From: Saccopteryx bilineata
Lineage: Eukaryota > Chordata > Mammalia > Chiroptera > Emballonuridae
Reading direction: 5' to 3'
Assembly: GCF_036850765.1 (NCBI RefSeq)
Contig: NC_089492.1
Coordinates: forward strand, 180,374,106-180,438,105
DNA length: 64,000 nt
In this document: in pieces, positions 21,680 through 33,561 of the stretch
Position numbering within the stretch: position 1 is the stretch's first letter
Layout of the letters: each line of letters begins with the position of its first letter
Notes under the pieces: model-generated
What the model was told of the DNA's origin: nothing
What the model saw: only the letters and a program-made list of their open reading frames with translations
The model's database searches: none
Program-made: the position numbers and the translations under genes

Positions 21680-22090
21680 CTATTAACAAACCAAAGTAAC
21701 ACACTGTACACCTTATACCTGCACAATGTTACATGCAAAATTTATTGACTAAAACAAAGAAGAATAATGCCTTCACCTTCTCTCATCCAATCCCCTCCCC
21801 CACAACTCTCTCCCCTCTGACAGCTGTCTGTTCCATGTGTACATGCCTAGAAACATATGTACATAACACATAGACCCAGTCAACAGTGTAGTGATGGCCA
21901 GAGGGAAAAAGGGCTGGGAATTAGGGAGAAGCTGGCAGAGTTGGGAAAAATGATGACAGAAAGAGACATTGCTGGGGCAGAGGGTGCATGATGAGGTAGG
22001 CAGATGGTGGCGTGCTGAATTGTGCATTTGTAATTCGAATGGTTTTGTGAACCAATGTCATCCCAATAGATTCAATTAAAAGTGTTTTTA
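21680..22090 (+). mobile_element. old L1 3'UTR fragment
   Basis: L1M-style 3'UTR phrases: 'TAGTGATGGCCAGAGGGAAA' and the terminal 'GAACCAATGTCATCCCAATA' with ATTCAATTAAAA. Non-coding. Confidence 0.55.
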
Positions 22091-22469
22091 AAAAGGAAAG
22101 ATAATGGTAGAAATCTCAACATCTATATCTTGAGCATGTTGGTTCATTTAAAAATTGCTTTGCAGCAGAAGCTGCACAACAGGGCCAAATGCAGTCCACC
22201 AAGTTGTTCTACTGGCCAGATACCCAAGGTAGTGGTTGATAGAATTAATTACTAAAATAAAATAATTGGAAATTGTCTCATAAAAATCTAGAAGAATTAA
22301 AAAGATCTGGCCACACTGGGCTCACATTAAAAAAAAAAGATTAAAATAAATATGGCCACTATCCACTGGGGACTAGTGAGGTCAGCATATGTGCTCCCTA
22401 ATTTGTGACAGACTCCACTCATCCTGCTTCACTGTATGCAACTGGATTTGCAATACTTATTTTGAGGCA

Positions 22470-22680
22470 AGAATTAGCAAACCATAATTCATCGATCAAA
22501 TCCAACCCACCACCTGATTTTGTAAATAAATTTTTATTGAAATATAGCCACACTCATTCATTTACCTGTTGCCTATAGCTGCTTTAACATTATAAAGGCA
22601 GAGTTATTTGTTGCAACGGAGACTGCATGGCCCACAATACCTAAAATATTTGCCAAATCCTGTTTCTGAAGTATTTTCTT
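22470..22680. mobile_element. ancient hAT-Charlie-type (MER-like) relic
   Basis: 'TTTTGTAAATAAATTTTTAT', 'GCCTATAGCTGCTTTAACAT' and 'CTAAAATATTTGCCAAATCC' match, from memory, a mammal-wide non-autonomous hAT family. I do not assign the exact name. Confidence 0.5.
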
Positions 22681-23169
22681 TCAGTAGAGAGTTTGCTCTA
22701 AAATAGTTTATTTTTGACAGTATAGACTTTATTGTAAAATTTAAAAATGTATTATTATTGTTTAGAGGGAGAATGAATAATCAGAGAGACATTATCTCAA
22801 ATCATAGAAACACTGAAACACTTAAAAGCTTCATCTAATTGCTGATAGTTCCCCCTCTCTCTCTGGTGGCAATGTGCCTAAATTGCAAGGATAATTCTTA
22901 AACTACAAGATGAAGATTAGATAGTACAATTTCTACAATGCCATCTTTAAAATCAGACACGATTAAATTTTGTTATCGACTATAGAAATCTTTTCCTAGA
23001 GCACCAAGTGAAATGGCCATGCATCACCTTGAATAACTTAATCTTCTTGCTTCTTCACTACAAAAATAAAACTTGTTAGAAGCATAAAAATCAATTTTAT
23101 AGCTATCATAATCCTCAGAAAAAAATAATAATAGTAATGGATCAACATTCTTGCCCTCATAGAGTGGAT

Positions 23170-23363
23170 TTTTAAAAAATATTTTTTTAAATTGATTTTA
23201 AGAGAAAGAGAGGAAGGTAGAGAGAAGAAGGAACATTGATTTGTTGTTCCACCCATTTATGCATTGATTGGTTGATTCTTCTATGTGCCCTGACCAGGGA
23301 TCGAACCTGCAACCTTAGAGTATCAGGATGATGCTCTAACCAACTGACCTACCCTGCCAGGGC
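23170..23363 (-). mobile_element. tRNA-headed SINE, short type, antisense
   Basis: Reversed head at the right (GGGATCGAACCTGCAACC, then CCCTGCCAGGGC), a purine-rich body (reversed CT tract) and an A/T-rich reversed tail at the left. Confidence 0.75.
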
Positions 23364-23420
23364 AAAACATATTTTATGAATACATAGAATATCATTATTT
23401 TACTAAATCACTTTGACATG

Positions 23421-23998
23421 TATAGTAAGTCCTCATTTAACATCATTCATAGGTGCATCTTTAAGTGAAACTATGTATAATGAGGCCAATTTTACAATAG
23501 GCTTATCAATGAAAAGAGAGTTACAATTCCTTTGGCATATTTCTGGTCACAAAAACATCACCGAACTTCTGAATAAAGACCCTAAACGTTTCTCATATTA
23601 AGGGTTGAAACAAATACGAGCTATCCATCCACTGAATAAAAACAAGTAAAATGATAATTTCCAAGCCATTTATTCCAGCTCAGGCTCATGAGTGGCCGGA
23701 GCCTATCCCTACAGCTCAGGGTACAAGGTGAGACCAAACCCTGGACAGGATACCCTTTCATCACAGGACACATCATAGCATACTCACTCAGATGGAGACA
23801 AAGAAGACACGCCCATTTACGTCACATGCATATCTTTGGGATGTGGAAGGAAACCAGAGACCTGAAAATACTCTCACAGACACAGAGAGAACTTGCAAAC
23901 TCCATAGACAGTGGCCCTGGACAGGAATCAATCATTTTTTTCTCATATAATAACAAAACAATGTAGAAGGAAAGGATGTTAGTTGAGGACCTGCTGTA
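23421..23998. mobile_element. ancient non-autonomous DNA transposon with long TIRs
   Basis: The left end TAGTAAGTCCTCATTTAACA and the right end (reverse complement CAGCAGGTCCTCAACTAACA) form an imperfect inverted repeat, with TA at both outer edges. The interior holds 'TTTGGGATGTGGAAGGAAAC' and 'GAGAACTTGCAAACTCCATA', a block widespread in vertebrate repeats. There is no transposase frame. Confidence 0.6.
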
Positions 23999-23999
23999 C

Positions 24000-25340
24000 A
24001 TAATAACATGTTTTATCTATTATTATGTATTATGTAAATGTTATTATTATTCTGCTCTAAATTCCTACAGTACACAGTGTGTGTAAGCACTCAGCTGACC
24101 CTGCCTTTAAATTTGGAATACCCATGTTTCTCATCATTACAGGCTAAGTCAACAGGGCTTATCCCACACAGATAGACCCTAAATGTTAGCTGGGACCTGT
24201 AGCAAAGTTAACTACTGAGTTCTAGTGATGGTATTTATTGACAACTCCTTTTTCAATTACTGGGGGAATTAAAGCATTTAATAATATGTCTTTCAGTTTC
24301 TGTTTTTTTGTCTGTATGAAACAATGATTAAACAGAGTCTCTACATTTTTTCTCTGCAGGGAATTTATATTAATATTCTGCTAGGTTCTTTTCATCCCTG
24401 AGGATATCGTTTGCATCATGAATATGATAGAGTCCACTCTTGAATATGTTTTCTATATACTCTCGCCTGTAGATTCTGGCCACAAAAAATAGTCCATAAA
24501 TATTTGTTGATGAATGAATGAATGTGCTGGGAATGGGGATGGGGAGAGGTTGAAAGCAAAAGCTGATGTTGCAGGGAGATCTAAACATGGAACAACCTTT
24601 CAGAGCTATCCTGGGTGGACAACAGTGGAGGAACTTTATCACCTTACCCCCTCTCCACTCATTACCTCCATACACCCCAACCCACCCACTCAATCTGTCA
24701 TTGAATGTGGGCAATCCTAGGATGGATTGGGTGCATAGCCTTGGGCAAGGTAGCTCTCTTTATTAAGACATTCTTCAAAGGGGGCTGACAGTTGAAGGCT
24801 GCCTACCAATGGCACTCCCAGCAGCTGGGGCAGTAAGTCCTTCATTTCTGAAAGGGGATCAGGAGGCACATCACAGCATCTACCATATGGTCATTGCTCA
24901 ATAACTGTTCATCCTGTCCCATGAATAGTTGCCCAGTGAATGTATAAACAAATGAACGGACTCTTGTACCATATGGTACTGACATGACTGTTTATGCTTA
25001 GTCATTCTAAAATTTTATCTTTTTGGCCCTGTGGACATTTTGGGAAAGAGAGAATGCTCATTAGAGTCTCCATGTTGGGTGACCCAGGTAGGTGGTCAAA
25101 CAATGCCGCTCTATGGCCACAGCCTAAAGGACTTGGGGGAACTCTGATTGTGGTACTCCAGCCATCAGGAGCAAAGAATGACGTCATCTTTGGAGGGATA
25201 TTTAGTGAATGGCATTGCCACAGCCCCCTTTTCCATGTTAGTTTTATTTGTGTATTTTCTTGTTAAGAAATAAAATAACAAGTCTCACTAATGAGCTCTA
25301 AAATTGCTTCTAACTCTAACATTCTATAATTCTACAATTC
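24000..25340. other. unannotated DNA
   Basis: No gene is recognised. A short GAATGAATGAATG run near 24,513 may be an L2 tail. Overlapping open frames at 24,370-24,766 on both strands show no domain. Confidence 0.4.
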
Positions 25341-25354
25341 AAAAATTAGGAGCT

Positions 25355-25915
25355 AACAATATTGGGTGTTTGTCCTGCGCCAGCTCTAGAACCCAACACT
25401 TTTCATACATTAGCTAATGTAATCTCCACGGTTTTCTCATCAGGAAAATGGAGATAAAAATAGTACCTTCCTCAAAAGTGAGAATTAGCCTGACCAGACA
25501 GTGGTGCAGTGGATAGAACGTCGAACTGGGATGTGGAGGACCCAGGTTCGAGACCCTGAGGTCACCAGCTTGAGCGCGGGTTCATCTGGTTTGAGTGAAG
25601 CTCACCAGCTTGGACCCAAGATCACTGGCTCGAGCAAGGGGTTACTCAGTCTGCTAAAGGCCCATGGTCAAGGCACATATGAGAAAGCAATCAATGAACA
25701 ACTAAGGTGTTGCAATGAAAAACTGATGATTGATGCTTCTCATCTCTCTCCATTCCTGTCTGTCTGTTCCTATCTGTCCCTCTCTCTGACTCTCTCTCTG
25801 TCTCTGTAAAAAAAAAAAAAAAAGAGTGAGAATTAAATGAAGTAACAGGTAAAACACTAAGGACACAGCCTGGCCTGTAGGAAGTGTTCAGTAAAGTTTA
25901 GCCATTATTATTTTT
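25355..25915 (+). mobile_element. MIR relic split by a SINE
   Basis: MIR-like 'TTTTCTCATCAGGAAAATGG' and 'AGATAAAAATAGTACC' lie left of the SINE at 25,488-25,824. 'AACACTAAGGACACAGCCTG' and 'GTGTTCAGTAAAG' lie right of it. The halves join in MIR order across the SINE. Confidence 0.55.
25488..25824 (+). mobile_element. tRNA-headed SINE, variant long form
   Basis: The head contains AGTGGTGCAGTGGATAGAACG and a B-box-like GGTTCGAGACC. The body has several 'ACCAGCTTG/ACTGGCTCGAG' blocks, then a CT-rich tract and an A-tail. The exact 11-bp TSD AGTGAGAATTA is at 25,477-25,487 and 25,825-25,835. Confidence 0.88.
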
Positions 25916-26549
25916 ACTTCTCTTTATTCCTGATTACTCAGAAGTCACTACATGATCTCATTAAGGTTCACCCTTTTTTGAGAGATCTAGCTCTGTAAAT
26001 TTCCTAACTCTATTCCATGTTATGTGTCTCCTCTTTCCTCATGGCTCTAGGTGATCAAAATAACATGAGTTTACCTTGACCACTATTAGTCCATATATTT
26101 GCACAAGTAGTTTTTGAAAGGGAGTATTTCCCACAGAGTATTCAACACTCTGAATTCAGTAGTTGGTTCAGAGTTGATTGTGTTGTGTATCCCTCCAAAA
26201 AACATTTTCCAAGCCAACTCTTTACTGCCTTTCATTACAATCTGTATTTGTCCACTTTGAACTAAATTGCCACATGATGCTATAGTTAAAACTTCACATT
26301 GGCAGTCTTCTGCAATATATGTAAGTCAAGCCTATTTGTGTATAAATAAGTCAATCACAGGCATCTTAGAAACATCCTATCTATTAGAATTGTGAAAATG
26401 ATAAACTAAGTCTCTAGTATTTGCCTTAGTCTTGAAAGGAGGGGAGATATTCCATAAACTCATGGATAATTTTCAAGTGATCCAAATAAGCCTCCAGAAC
26501 TCTTCCCAGTATTATATCTGTTCAAAGCTTTACAATAATCATTCCTACC
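25916..26549. other. unannotated DNA
   Basis: No gene or recognised repeat. Confidence 0.4.
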
Positions 26550-26705
26550 TTTGGTTCTCAGTGTTGGCTACATATTGAAATCACCTGAAGAACTTTTAAA
26601 ATACTAGGTTGCACCCCCAGTATTGAGTCTGGGAGTAGCATGGGCATCAAAGTTTTAAAGTTCTGATGGTGCTGAATGCAACAAAATTTAAGAATTGCTG
26701 ATCTA
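26550..26705. mobile_element. MER5-like hAT-Charlie relic
   Basis: 'GGTTCTCAGTGTTGGCTACA', 'ATTGAAATCACCTGAAGAAC' and 'GGGCATCAAAGTTTTAAAG' follow the MER5 order. Old and non-coding. Confidence 0.6.
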
Positions 26706-27071
26706 TTGCCAAATAAACATGTTTGTTTAATTGGTCATAGTTTCACTCTTTTAAATATTAGTGCACTTTGACCCCTAAAGAATTACAAAATACCTCAGAA
26801 TTTTTCACAACTGAAGGTTCTACTGTGTACTGAGCCATGTACAGGTAGTTATGCATTTCCAGAATATTCTGTGCTCTGGTCTATTTTGGAGTATTGCATA
26901 ATTATACAACTCAGTAATGGGTAAATAAATGGCCCACTAGACATTAGTAGGGGTTACAGGAAAGAAAGAAGTTCAGAACCACAGATAAATAAAATTGAAT
27001 AGTTCCTTACTGTGGGGTTTCTCAGGAACTTTGATAGACTAATGTGCATGTAAATCTTTAAGAGCATTTCC

Positions 27072-27477
27072 GCCCTGGCCGGTTGGCTCAGCGGTGGAGC
27101 GTCAGCCTGGCGTGGGGGGGACCCGGGTTCGATTCCCGGCCAGGGCACATGGGAGAAGCGCCCATTTGCTTCTCCACTCCCCCCGCTCCTTCCTCTCTGT
27201 CTCTCTCTTCCCCTCCCGCAGCCAAGGCTCCATTGGAGCAAAGATGGCCCGGGCGCTGGGGATGGCTCCTTGGCCTCTGCCCCAGGCGCTAGAGTGGCTC
27301 TGGTCACGGCAGAGTGACACCCCGGAGGGGCAGAGCATCGCCCCCTGGTGGGCAGAGCGTTGCCCCTGGTGGGAGGGCCGGGTGGATCCTGGTCGGGTGC
27401 ATGCGGGGGTCTGTCTGACTGTCTATACTCGTTTCCAGCTTCAGAAAAATACAAAAAAAAAAAAAAAAAAAAAAAAA
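27072..27477 (+). mobile_element. young Ves-type SINE, full length
   Basis: GCCCTGGCCGGTTGGCTCAG with near-perfect A box and GGTTCGATTCCCGG B box, both of which serve RNA polymerase III. The body contains 'GCCAAGGCTCCATTGGAGCA' and 'GGGCCGGGTGGATCC', and the A-tail is about 25 bases. The exact TSD AGCATTTCC is at 27,063-27,071 and 27,478-27,486. GC-rich frames inside it are not genes. Confidence 0.95.
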
Positions 27478-27486
27478 AGCATTTCC

Positions 27487-29815
27487 TAAGCTCATTTGAT
27501 CACAGAATCCTCTCTTCACCACCCAAACTCTACCATCCCAGTGTCTCATAACATCTTTGAGAACGCCCTACTGAATACTTCAAGAAGCACCGGTTCAGAG
27601 AGTTTATGTTCTGGCAGGAAGGAAAGAACAGGGTGCTAAAGGAAGCATAGAACATGGAGCTGATGCCCATGAGGATCTGACTCTGCTTTGGGAGCAAGGC
27701 CCTGACTTCTGGGCAGCTGACCTTAGAAGCTGATGGGTCCTTTGTTACTGTTAGCTATTGAGGCCAACAGCACAACCCTGGGTTGCTCAGCTCTGCCTAC
27801 AAATAGGTGAATGATGTCTTTGTCTCCCACCCCTGTGAGTTATAAAGAGGTCCCCACATGTGGGAACAATAAATCAGTGGCCAAGGACATTTAGTGTCCT
27901 CCAAAGAGAGAGTGAGGTTCAAAGCCACTGCTTGGTCTCTTCCTTGGCTGGACAGAAAGGAAAGCAGAGGGAGCTAAAGAATACAGACCTCACAATTCTG
28001 CTCTTGTGACTGCTACCAAATTCTGGTAGCATGAGTCTGGGCCGACTTTCTCATCTATAAGATGGAAATATAGAACACCTAAGCATTCTTGTGGAGATTA
28101 AATATGACCACATAAGTGAAAGGACTGTATGAACTTGAATGACCTATGCAAATGTTAGAAGTTACTTTCATTATTGCGGCAATTAACATCAATAGGATTC
28201 TCTCACTAAATCTGAGTCATAACCCAGGGGAAATTTTGAGAATCTATAACCATGCAAAAAATTTTTTGTCATCTAGTTTTTCATAAATATTGCAAAGTAG
28301 GAGAGAGAGAGTGTGTGTGTGTGAGAAATCGACTCAACAAGTCAGGGCTCTCCAAGTCTCTAAAATTGTTTTGTTTTACTTGTTCTCTGAGACCTTGAAG
28401 GTGAGCTGAACGCTCACATCATTCCACTGTTTAATAGTCCGTTGTCTCCTCCCATTACTTCAAATGCATTTTATTGACAGATGGTTCCTTTGGGAAAGCA
28501 CCTTAATGATTAGCCAAGTAGAAAACACCACTCATTTTTCTGTAGGTCATGCTTGTTTAGTAAGGCTAAATTGAAGCAACACACCTGAGTTGACAGACTC
28601 TGCATAGCAGTTGATTTCCCTTCAAATTTCTTTCATCATCCCATGCTATTTTTGCAGAGGTGACTGGGAAACACGGCTGGGAGGCAGTTTCCACCCACCT
28701 TCATCTCTGTCACCCTGTGGCTATGCTGAAGCTCCAGTCCAGCTATGCTTTAAGCCATGCTTTCTTTCATTAACAAGCCTCCCTGACCGTCTGCTTCCCA
28801 TGGTTTGCCAGTGTATGCACTTTACTGATTTGCTAATTGGCACTGTAAACTCTGCTTTCCTTTCATTGTGCAATTTTGTATTGAAGTGTTTGTTTCGTTT
28901 CCCACTCAGTGGCTTCCTTCCCTTCCGCTCCACCCATCCTGTGTGGAAATCCTCCCTTTCATCCTCTGATGCCACTTTCAGGGCACTGGATGTCTGGCCC
29001 TGAACATCCTTCTGACTTTGATGGACCACCCTCACAGGAATAGTTCCTCAGAGTTTTTCTCTGCTTAGACCACCCCATGTGGTATTTGGTCTAACATGCT
29101 CTAGTTTGATTGGAGGGATAAAAGTATGCATACACTTTGAATGGCTTTATGCCTAATACACAGAGAGTGACATCTTTTTGCTTGATAAATACAATAGTGC
29201 TGAGTGCTTCTAACTTCCAAACTCATAACAATAACCAGAAGAAGAATAAAGCTCCATATGAGGACATGTACTTGTGTTTCACGGGTGTCATCACGTTAAA
29301 CCTCCCATCATGCCATCTCTTCAGAGTCTCGCTAAGTGAGAAGTGGGTGGTTGAGCAACCTTCTTATCATTCAAAGTCAACAAGAAACAGGCAAGAGTTA
29401 AGTTTCTTTTTCAGTGAAGTACCAGGAGCCACTGGGGGCCTTAGATTAAAAAGTTACTAGTGCTTTGAGGACTTAAGATAAGGTCTTCAACCAGTAAGCC
29501 CTATGCAAAGTAAGAGAATCTATATAAAATGTAAACAACAACTTTATAGCTTGTAATATTCTATAAATTCAGCATAAATGTGCATACAGAGCCAAGTACA
29601 CTCTGCCCAAGGAACCCCTCTCCCCATCCTCCACCTCCAATATCTTCATTGATTCTCTCTTTCCCTCCATTGATGTTTCTACTCAAATATCATCTCATCA
29701 GGGAGATCTCATGTGAATTCCAGTTTTAAAGAAATGTCCAGACTTGTCACTTTTTATTCTTATCTTGCTTTATATTTCCTATTTAATACTTATTACTACA
29801 TATCTTTGCCAGTGT
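27487..29815. other. mostly unannotated DNA with a MIR relic at about 28,030-28,190
   Basis: 'TTTCTCATCTATAAGATGG' and 'TTGTGGAGATTAAATATGA' near 28,050-28,105 fit MIR (+). A short GT run lies at 28,307-28,322. The frame at 28,611-29,003 has no recognisable domain. No gene is supported. Confidence 0.45.
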
Positions 29816-29819
29816 CCTC

Positions 29820-29935
29820 TGATTAGAATGTAAGTTTCACAAGAGCAGGGATGTCTGTCTTATTCACATAGGACAGTGCCTGGCATATAGTGCCATTCAT
29901 ATATCTGTCAGATAAATGAATGAATAAATGACTAC
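29820..29935 (+). mobile_element. L2 3' end relic
   Basis: 'ATTAGAATGTAAGTTTCACA', 'GAGCAGGGATGTCTGTC', 'GACAGTGCCTGGCATATAGT' and a terminal ATGAATGAATAAATGA follow the LINE2 3' end order. Confidence 0.7.
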
Positions 29936-29972
29936 ATAGAATCGAGAACTGCTAAAAAAAAAAAAAAAAAGA

Positions 29973-30383
29973 GGCCCTGGCCCGTTGGCTCAGTGGTAGA
30001 GCATCTGCCTGGCATGTTGAAGTTCTGGGTTCAATTTCCAGTCAGGGCACACAGGAGAAGTGAACATCTGCTTCTCCACCCCTCCCACTCCTCTTCTCTT
30101 TCTCTCTCTCTTTTTCCCTCCTACAGCCATGGCTTGATTGGTTCAAACAAATTGGCTCGATTGGTTCAAGCAAGGTGGCCCCTGGTGCTGAGGATGGCTC
30201 CATGGCCTCTCCTCAGGTGCTAAAATAGCTCCATTGCTGAGCAACAGAGCAATGGCCCCAGATGGGCAGAGTATCACCTGGTAGGGGACTTGCTGGGTAG
30301 ATCACGGTTGGGGTCCATGCAGGATTATGCCTCTCTGCCTCTCCACCTTTCGCTTAAAAGTAAGAAAAGAAGAAAGAAAAAAA
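29973..30383 (+). mobile_element. Ves-type SINE, long form
   Basis: The head GGCCCTGGCCCGTTGGCTCA is followed by GGGTTCAATTTCC, a CT tract and a diverged second half. An imperfect TSD (AGAACTGCTAAAAA-like left, AGAATTGCTAAAAA right) flanks it. Confidence 0.8.
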
Positions 30384-30788
30384 AGAATTGCTAAAAAGCA
30401 AAGTAGTATTTCTCTCCTTTACTCCTTTTTGTAAATATTTAATACTGTGTAAAAAGCAGTAAAGGTTATCATTCTAAAACTATAAAAATTATTATTATTT
30501 TTTAAATGATAGACCATGGAAAGTTTTAAAAAGTAAGGAAAATACTTGAAAATGGCTTTGTGCTATTTCTTTAGTTATACTGTTGTCTGAGATGCACTGT
30601 GATATGGGGAAAGAGCTTGGGTTTAGGCTTGGGGAGACAAGGACGTGGTTCTCAATTCCAACTCTGTCATGTCCACACTGAAGCCACTTTGATTCAACCT
30701 CTTACCCACTGAATCTCCATGTCCTTATCTAAAAATGGAAATAAACATTGCAGTATTATGGTGAGGATCAGCAACAAAATCTACAGTG

Positions 30789-31100
30789 GCCCTGGCCTGT
30801 GGCTCAGTGGATAGAATGTCAGCCTGGCATATGGACATCCCAGGTTTAATTCCCAGTCAGGGCACACAGGAAAAGCGATCATCTGCTTCTTCACCCCTCC
30901 CCTCTTTCTCCCTCTTCCTTTCCTGCAGCCAGTGGCCCAATTGACTCGAGTGTGGCCAGGGGTGCTGAGGATAGCTCCCTTGGAGTGCTAAAAATGGTTT
31001 GGTACTGGAACATTGGCCTCAGATGGGGTTGTCGGGTAGATCCCAGTGGTAGTGCATGCGGAAGTCTGTCTCTCTATTTCTCCTCCTCTTCCCTAATAAA
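30789..31100 (+). mobile_element. Ves-type SINE, long form (first of a tandem pair)
   Basis: Head GGCCCTGGCCTGTGGCTCAG (reading from the flank), B-box-like GGTTTAATTCC, CT tract and A-rich tail. Flanked by exact copies of AAAATCTACAGTG at 30,776-30,788 and 31,101-31,113. Confidence 0.88.
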
Positions 31101-31113
31101 AAAATCTACAGTG

Positions 31114-31303
31114 TAGGCCCTGGCCAGTGACTCAGTGGATGGAGCATTACCCCCATGCACCAAGGTCGCAGGTTGGATCCCCAGTTAGGGCACATATAAG
31201 AAGCAATCAATGAATGTACAACTAAATGGAACAACTAAGTAGAAAACAAATTGTTGCTTCTCTCTCTTCCAACCCTCTCAAACTAAAAACTAAAACTAAA
31301 CAT
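31114..31303 (+). mobile_element. tRNA-headed SINE, short type (second of a tandem pair)
   Basis: Head GGCCCTGGCCAGTGACTCAG, B-box-like GGTTGGATCC and the tail ACTAAAACTAAACATA. Its left TSD is the right TSD of the previous SINE. A third copy, AAAATCTACAG, lies at 31,304-31,314. Confidence 0.82.
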
Positions 31304-31362
31304 AAAATCTACAGCATGCCTGAAACATGATCAGTCCTTATTAACTTAGAGTTACTATTATT

Positions 31363-31393
31363 GTGTTCCCTTTGACAGCACATATACTAAAAA
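31363..31393 (+). pseudogene. truncated U6 snRNA retrocopy (about 28 bp)
   Basis: GTGTTCCCTTTGACAGCACA with the following TATACTAAAA matches the first 28 or so nucleotides of U6 snRNA with a few changes. It ends in an A run and is flanked by AGAGTTACTATTATT (31,348-31,362) and AGAATTACTATTATT (31,394-31,408), a 15-bp TSD with one mismatch. It is an L1-mobilised 5' fragment of U6, not a functional gene. Confidence 0.75.
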
Positions 31394-31650
31394 AGAATTA
31401 CTATTATTATCTTGATCAAATTCCATGAGTGAGATGTTTCTTCATTTATTTGGTAGCTAGTTGCATTTAATTTGTAAAATCGCCTTCCAGAATGACATGT
31501 CTAGCTTTGGACAGTAACTGAATCTGCTCGTTATTGTGGAAGAAAAAGTTCATTTACTTCGCAATTACAACATTAAGGTAGGTGGTTGGTAATCCAGGAA
31601 CTATTCAACCTTGTTGATATGTGATTTGAAAATTAAAATGCACAACAGTG

Positions 31651-31878
31651 CTTGACCTGTGGTGGTGCAGTGGATAAAGTGTCGACCTGGAAATGCTGAG
31701 GTCGCCGGTTCGAAACCCTGGGCTTGCCTGGTCAAGGCACATATGGGAGTTGATGCTTCCAGCTCCCCCCCTTCTCTCTCTCTCTCCCTCTCTCTTCTCT
31801 CTCTCCCTCTCTGTCTCCCTCTCTCCCTCTCTCTCTCCTCTCTAAAAATGAATAAATAAAATAAATTTTAAATTAAAA
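31651..31878 (+). mobile_element. tRNA-headed SINE, short type
   Basis: Head CTTGACCTGTGGTGGTGCAG, B-box-like GGTTCGAAACC, a long CT tract and an A-rich tail. The exact 16-bp TSD AAAATGCACAACAGTG is at 31,635-31,650 and 31,879-31,894. Confidence 0.93.
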
Positions 31879-31894
31879 AAAATGCACAACAGTG

Positions 31895-31901
31895 AAAGAA
31901 A

Positions 31902-31959
<58 letters not shown>

Positions 31960-32000
31960 GAAAGAAAGAAAAGGGGGGGGGGAGAAAGAGAGAGAGAGAA
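31895..32000. repeat. (GAAA)n microsatellite with G and GA runs
   Basis: About 75 bp of GAAA units, then nine G residues near 31,973 and a GA run. It starts directly at the right TSD of the adjacent SINE. Confidence 0.9.
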
Positions 32001-33035
32001 GAAACGTGTCTGAGCAGCCTAGCTTCATAAAAGGAGACACAGAAGGAGGCTATACTAACTATACAAACAGATCCATGACCTTGGAAAAGTGACCCAAAGT
32101 ACAGAGTAAACTGATGGTAAGTTTATAATAACTTACCCATTCTCTGAGAGCCTGTTATACTTTTTTTAAGTATTCTCTCTGGATATTATTAAATTCAGTT
32201 ATAAAATATTGTTAAATACCTACAACTTTTCAGGCCCCATGCTTGGCCCTGGGATATCATTATGCATAAGTCAGACCCAGACCTGTGCCCCCAGAACTAA
32301 AAATATAGTAGAAAATAGGAACAAGTACAGTGGCCATTGCCACACACTGCGGTAAAAGCTGTGATGGACAGGAGAGCAGCACCTGTCACAGTGTTGGCAG
32401 CCATCTGGTTCTTAAGGAGGGCTGGTAGGTGTCTATTTTTATAATTATGCCTCATAACTTACATATATGTTACGTATATTATTTTGTACGCACTAAACAT
32501 TACATAACTTAAAAAGCAAAGTACAGGGGAATGTGTAGACAGCTAGTGGGATCCTCATTATAACTTAGTGGGTGCTACAGCTAAGCTTAAAGCAGAATGA
32601 TGAGTAGGAGTAAGCCAGTGCAGGAGAGGCAGGAAGGAGAGCGTGTCCTCGGGCAGGAGGAGCCCAGAGGCATGGCCTGGATGGAGGTGCGGGAGAGTGG
32701 GGCCTGTCTGAGGAAGACAGAGTGGTCTGGCATGGATGAAACATAGTGTGACAGTGGACCTAACCAGGGCTCAAACTCTAAGGACTTTGTGAGTCAGTCA
32801 GCGAAATGGAACTTGATCCTAAGGACCATGAGGAGTCACGGAAGAGTTTTATACAGCTCAGTTACAGGATTAGACTCACATTTGAGAAAGATCACAGCTG
32901 CAGGGTTAGAAGTAAATTTAAGGGACAAGACTAGAAGCAAGACAATCACTCAAGACACATTTGTTGACTTACACATTTCGCAAAGATCAAAAGTTTGACA
33001 TGTACAATACTTGTAAGAGAGCAGAGAGGCAGAGA
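32001..33035. other. unannotated DNA, possibly L2-like in part
   Basis: About 32,590-32,900 has phrases like 'GAACTTGATCCTAAGGACCA' and 'ACAGGATTAGACTCACATTT' that resemble a widespread ancient LINE-type repeat. I cannot name it safely. No gene is seen. Confidence 0.35.
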
Positions 33036-33167
33036 ATATAAATTGACATGCTCTCTTTAGAGAAAAAGTTGTCAATATCTATCAAAATAAAAAATTTATA
33101 TACCTTTAATCTAACAGTTCCACTGCTGAGAATATATCTGGCAAATCAACCTGCATGTGCACATGTG

Positions 33168-33203
33168 CGCACACACACACACACACACATACACACACAC
33201 ACA
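33168..33203. repeat. (CA)n microsatellite
   Basis: Eighteen or so CA units with a single ACAT interruption. Confidence 0.9.
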
Positions 33204-33561
33204 AATCAACCTGCACACCTGATAAGACATGCATGTATAAGCTTTAAAAGAGTTAGATCTGTTTCTGTAGGCATGGACAGACCTCTTGAATGATGCTAAG
33301 TGAAGAAAGCAAAATCTCAAATATTGAGTATGGTATTCTTGTATAAAAAGAACACATTCACTGATAGTTGTATGTTTTTGTTGATGCATAAAAACATATT
33401 TGGAAGGATATATTGATTGCCTCTGAAGAGAAAGCCTAAAAGTTCTGGGAGAGGAGAAAGCTTACTTTTTATTAAATATACATTTTACTTCACTGTGGTA
33501 AAAAGACTTAATATGAGAGCTACACTTTTAACAAATTATTAAGTATACAATACTAAATTCT

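Larger units (their letters stand above)
30590..31345 (+). mobile_element. MIR relic split by two SINEs
   Basis: 'CAATTCCAACTCTGTCATGT' and 'CATGTCCTTATCTAAAAATG' precede the SINEs at 30,789 and 31,114. 'GCATGCCTGAAACATGATCA' continues after them. Together these follow MIR order. Confidence 0.45.

Noticed and set aside
31363..31393. Functional U6 snRNA gene
   Set aside because: Only the first 28 or so nt are present, and the TSD and A run show a retrocopy.
31895..31975. CRISPR-like or other structured array
   Set aside because: It is a simple (GAAA)n microsatellite with no spacers.
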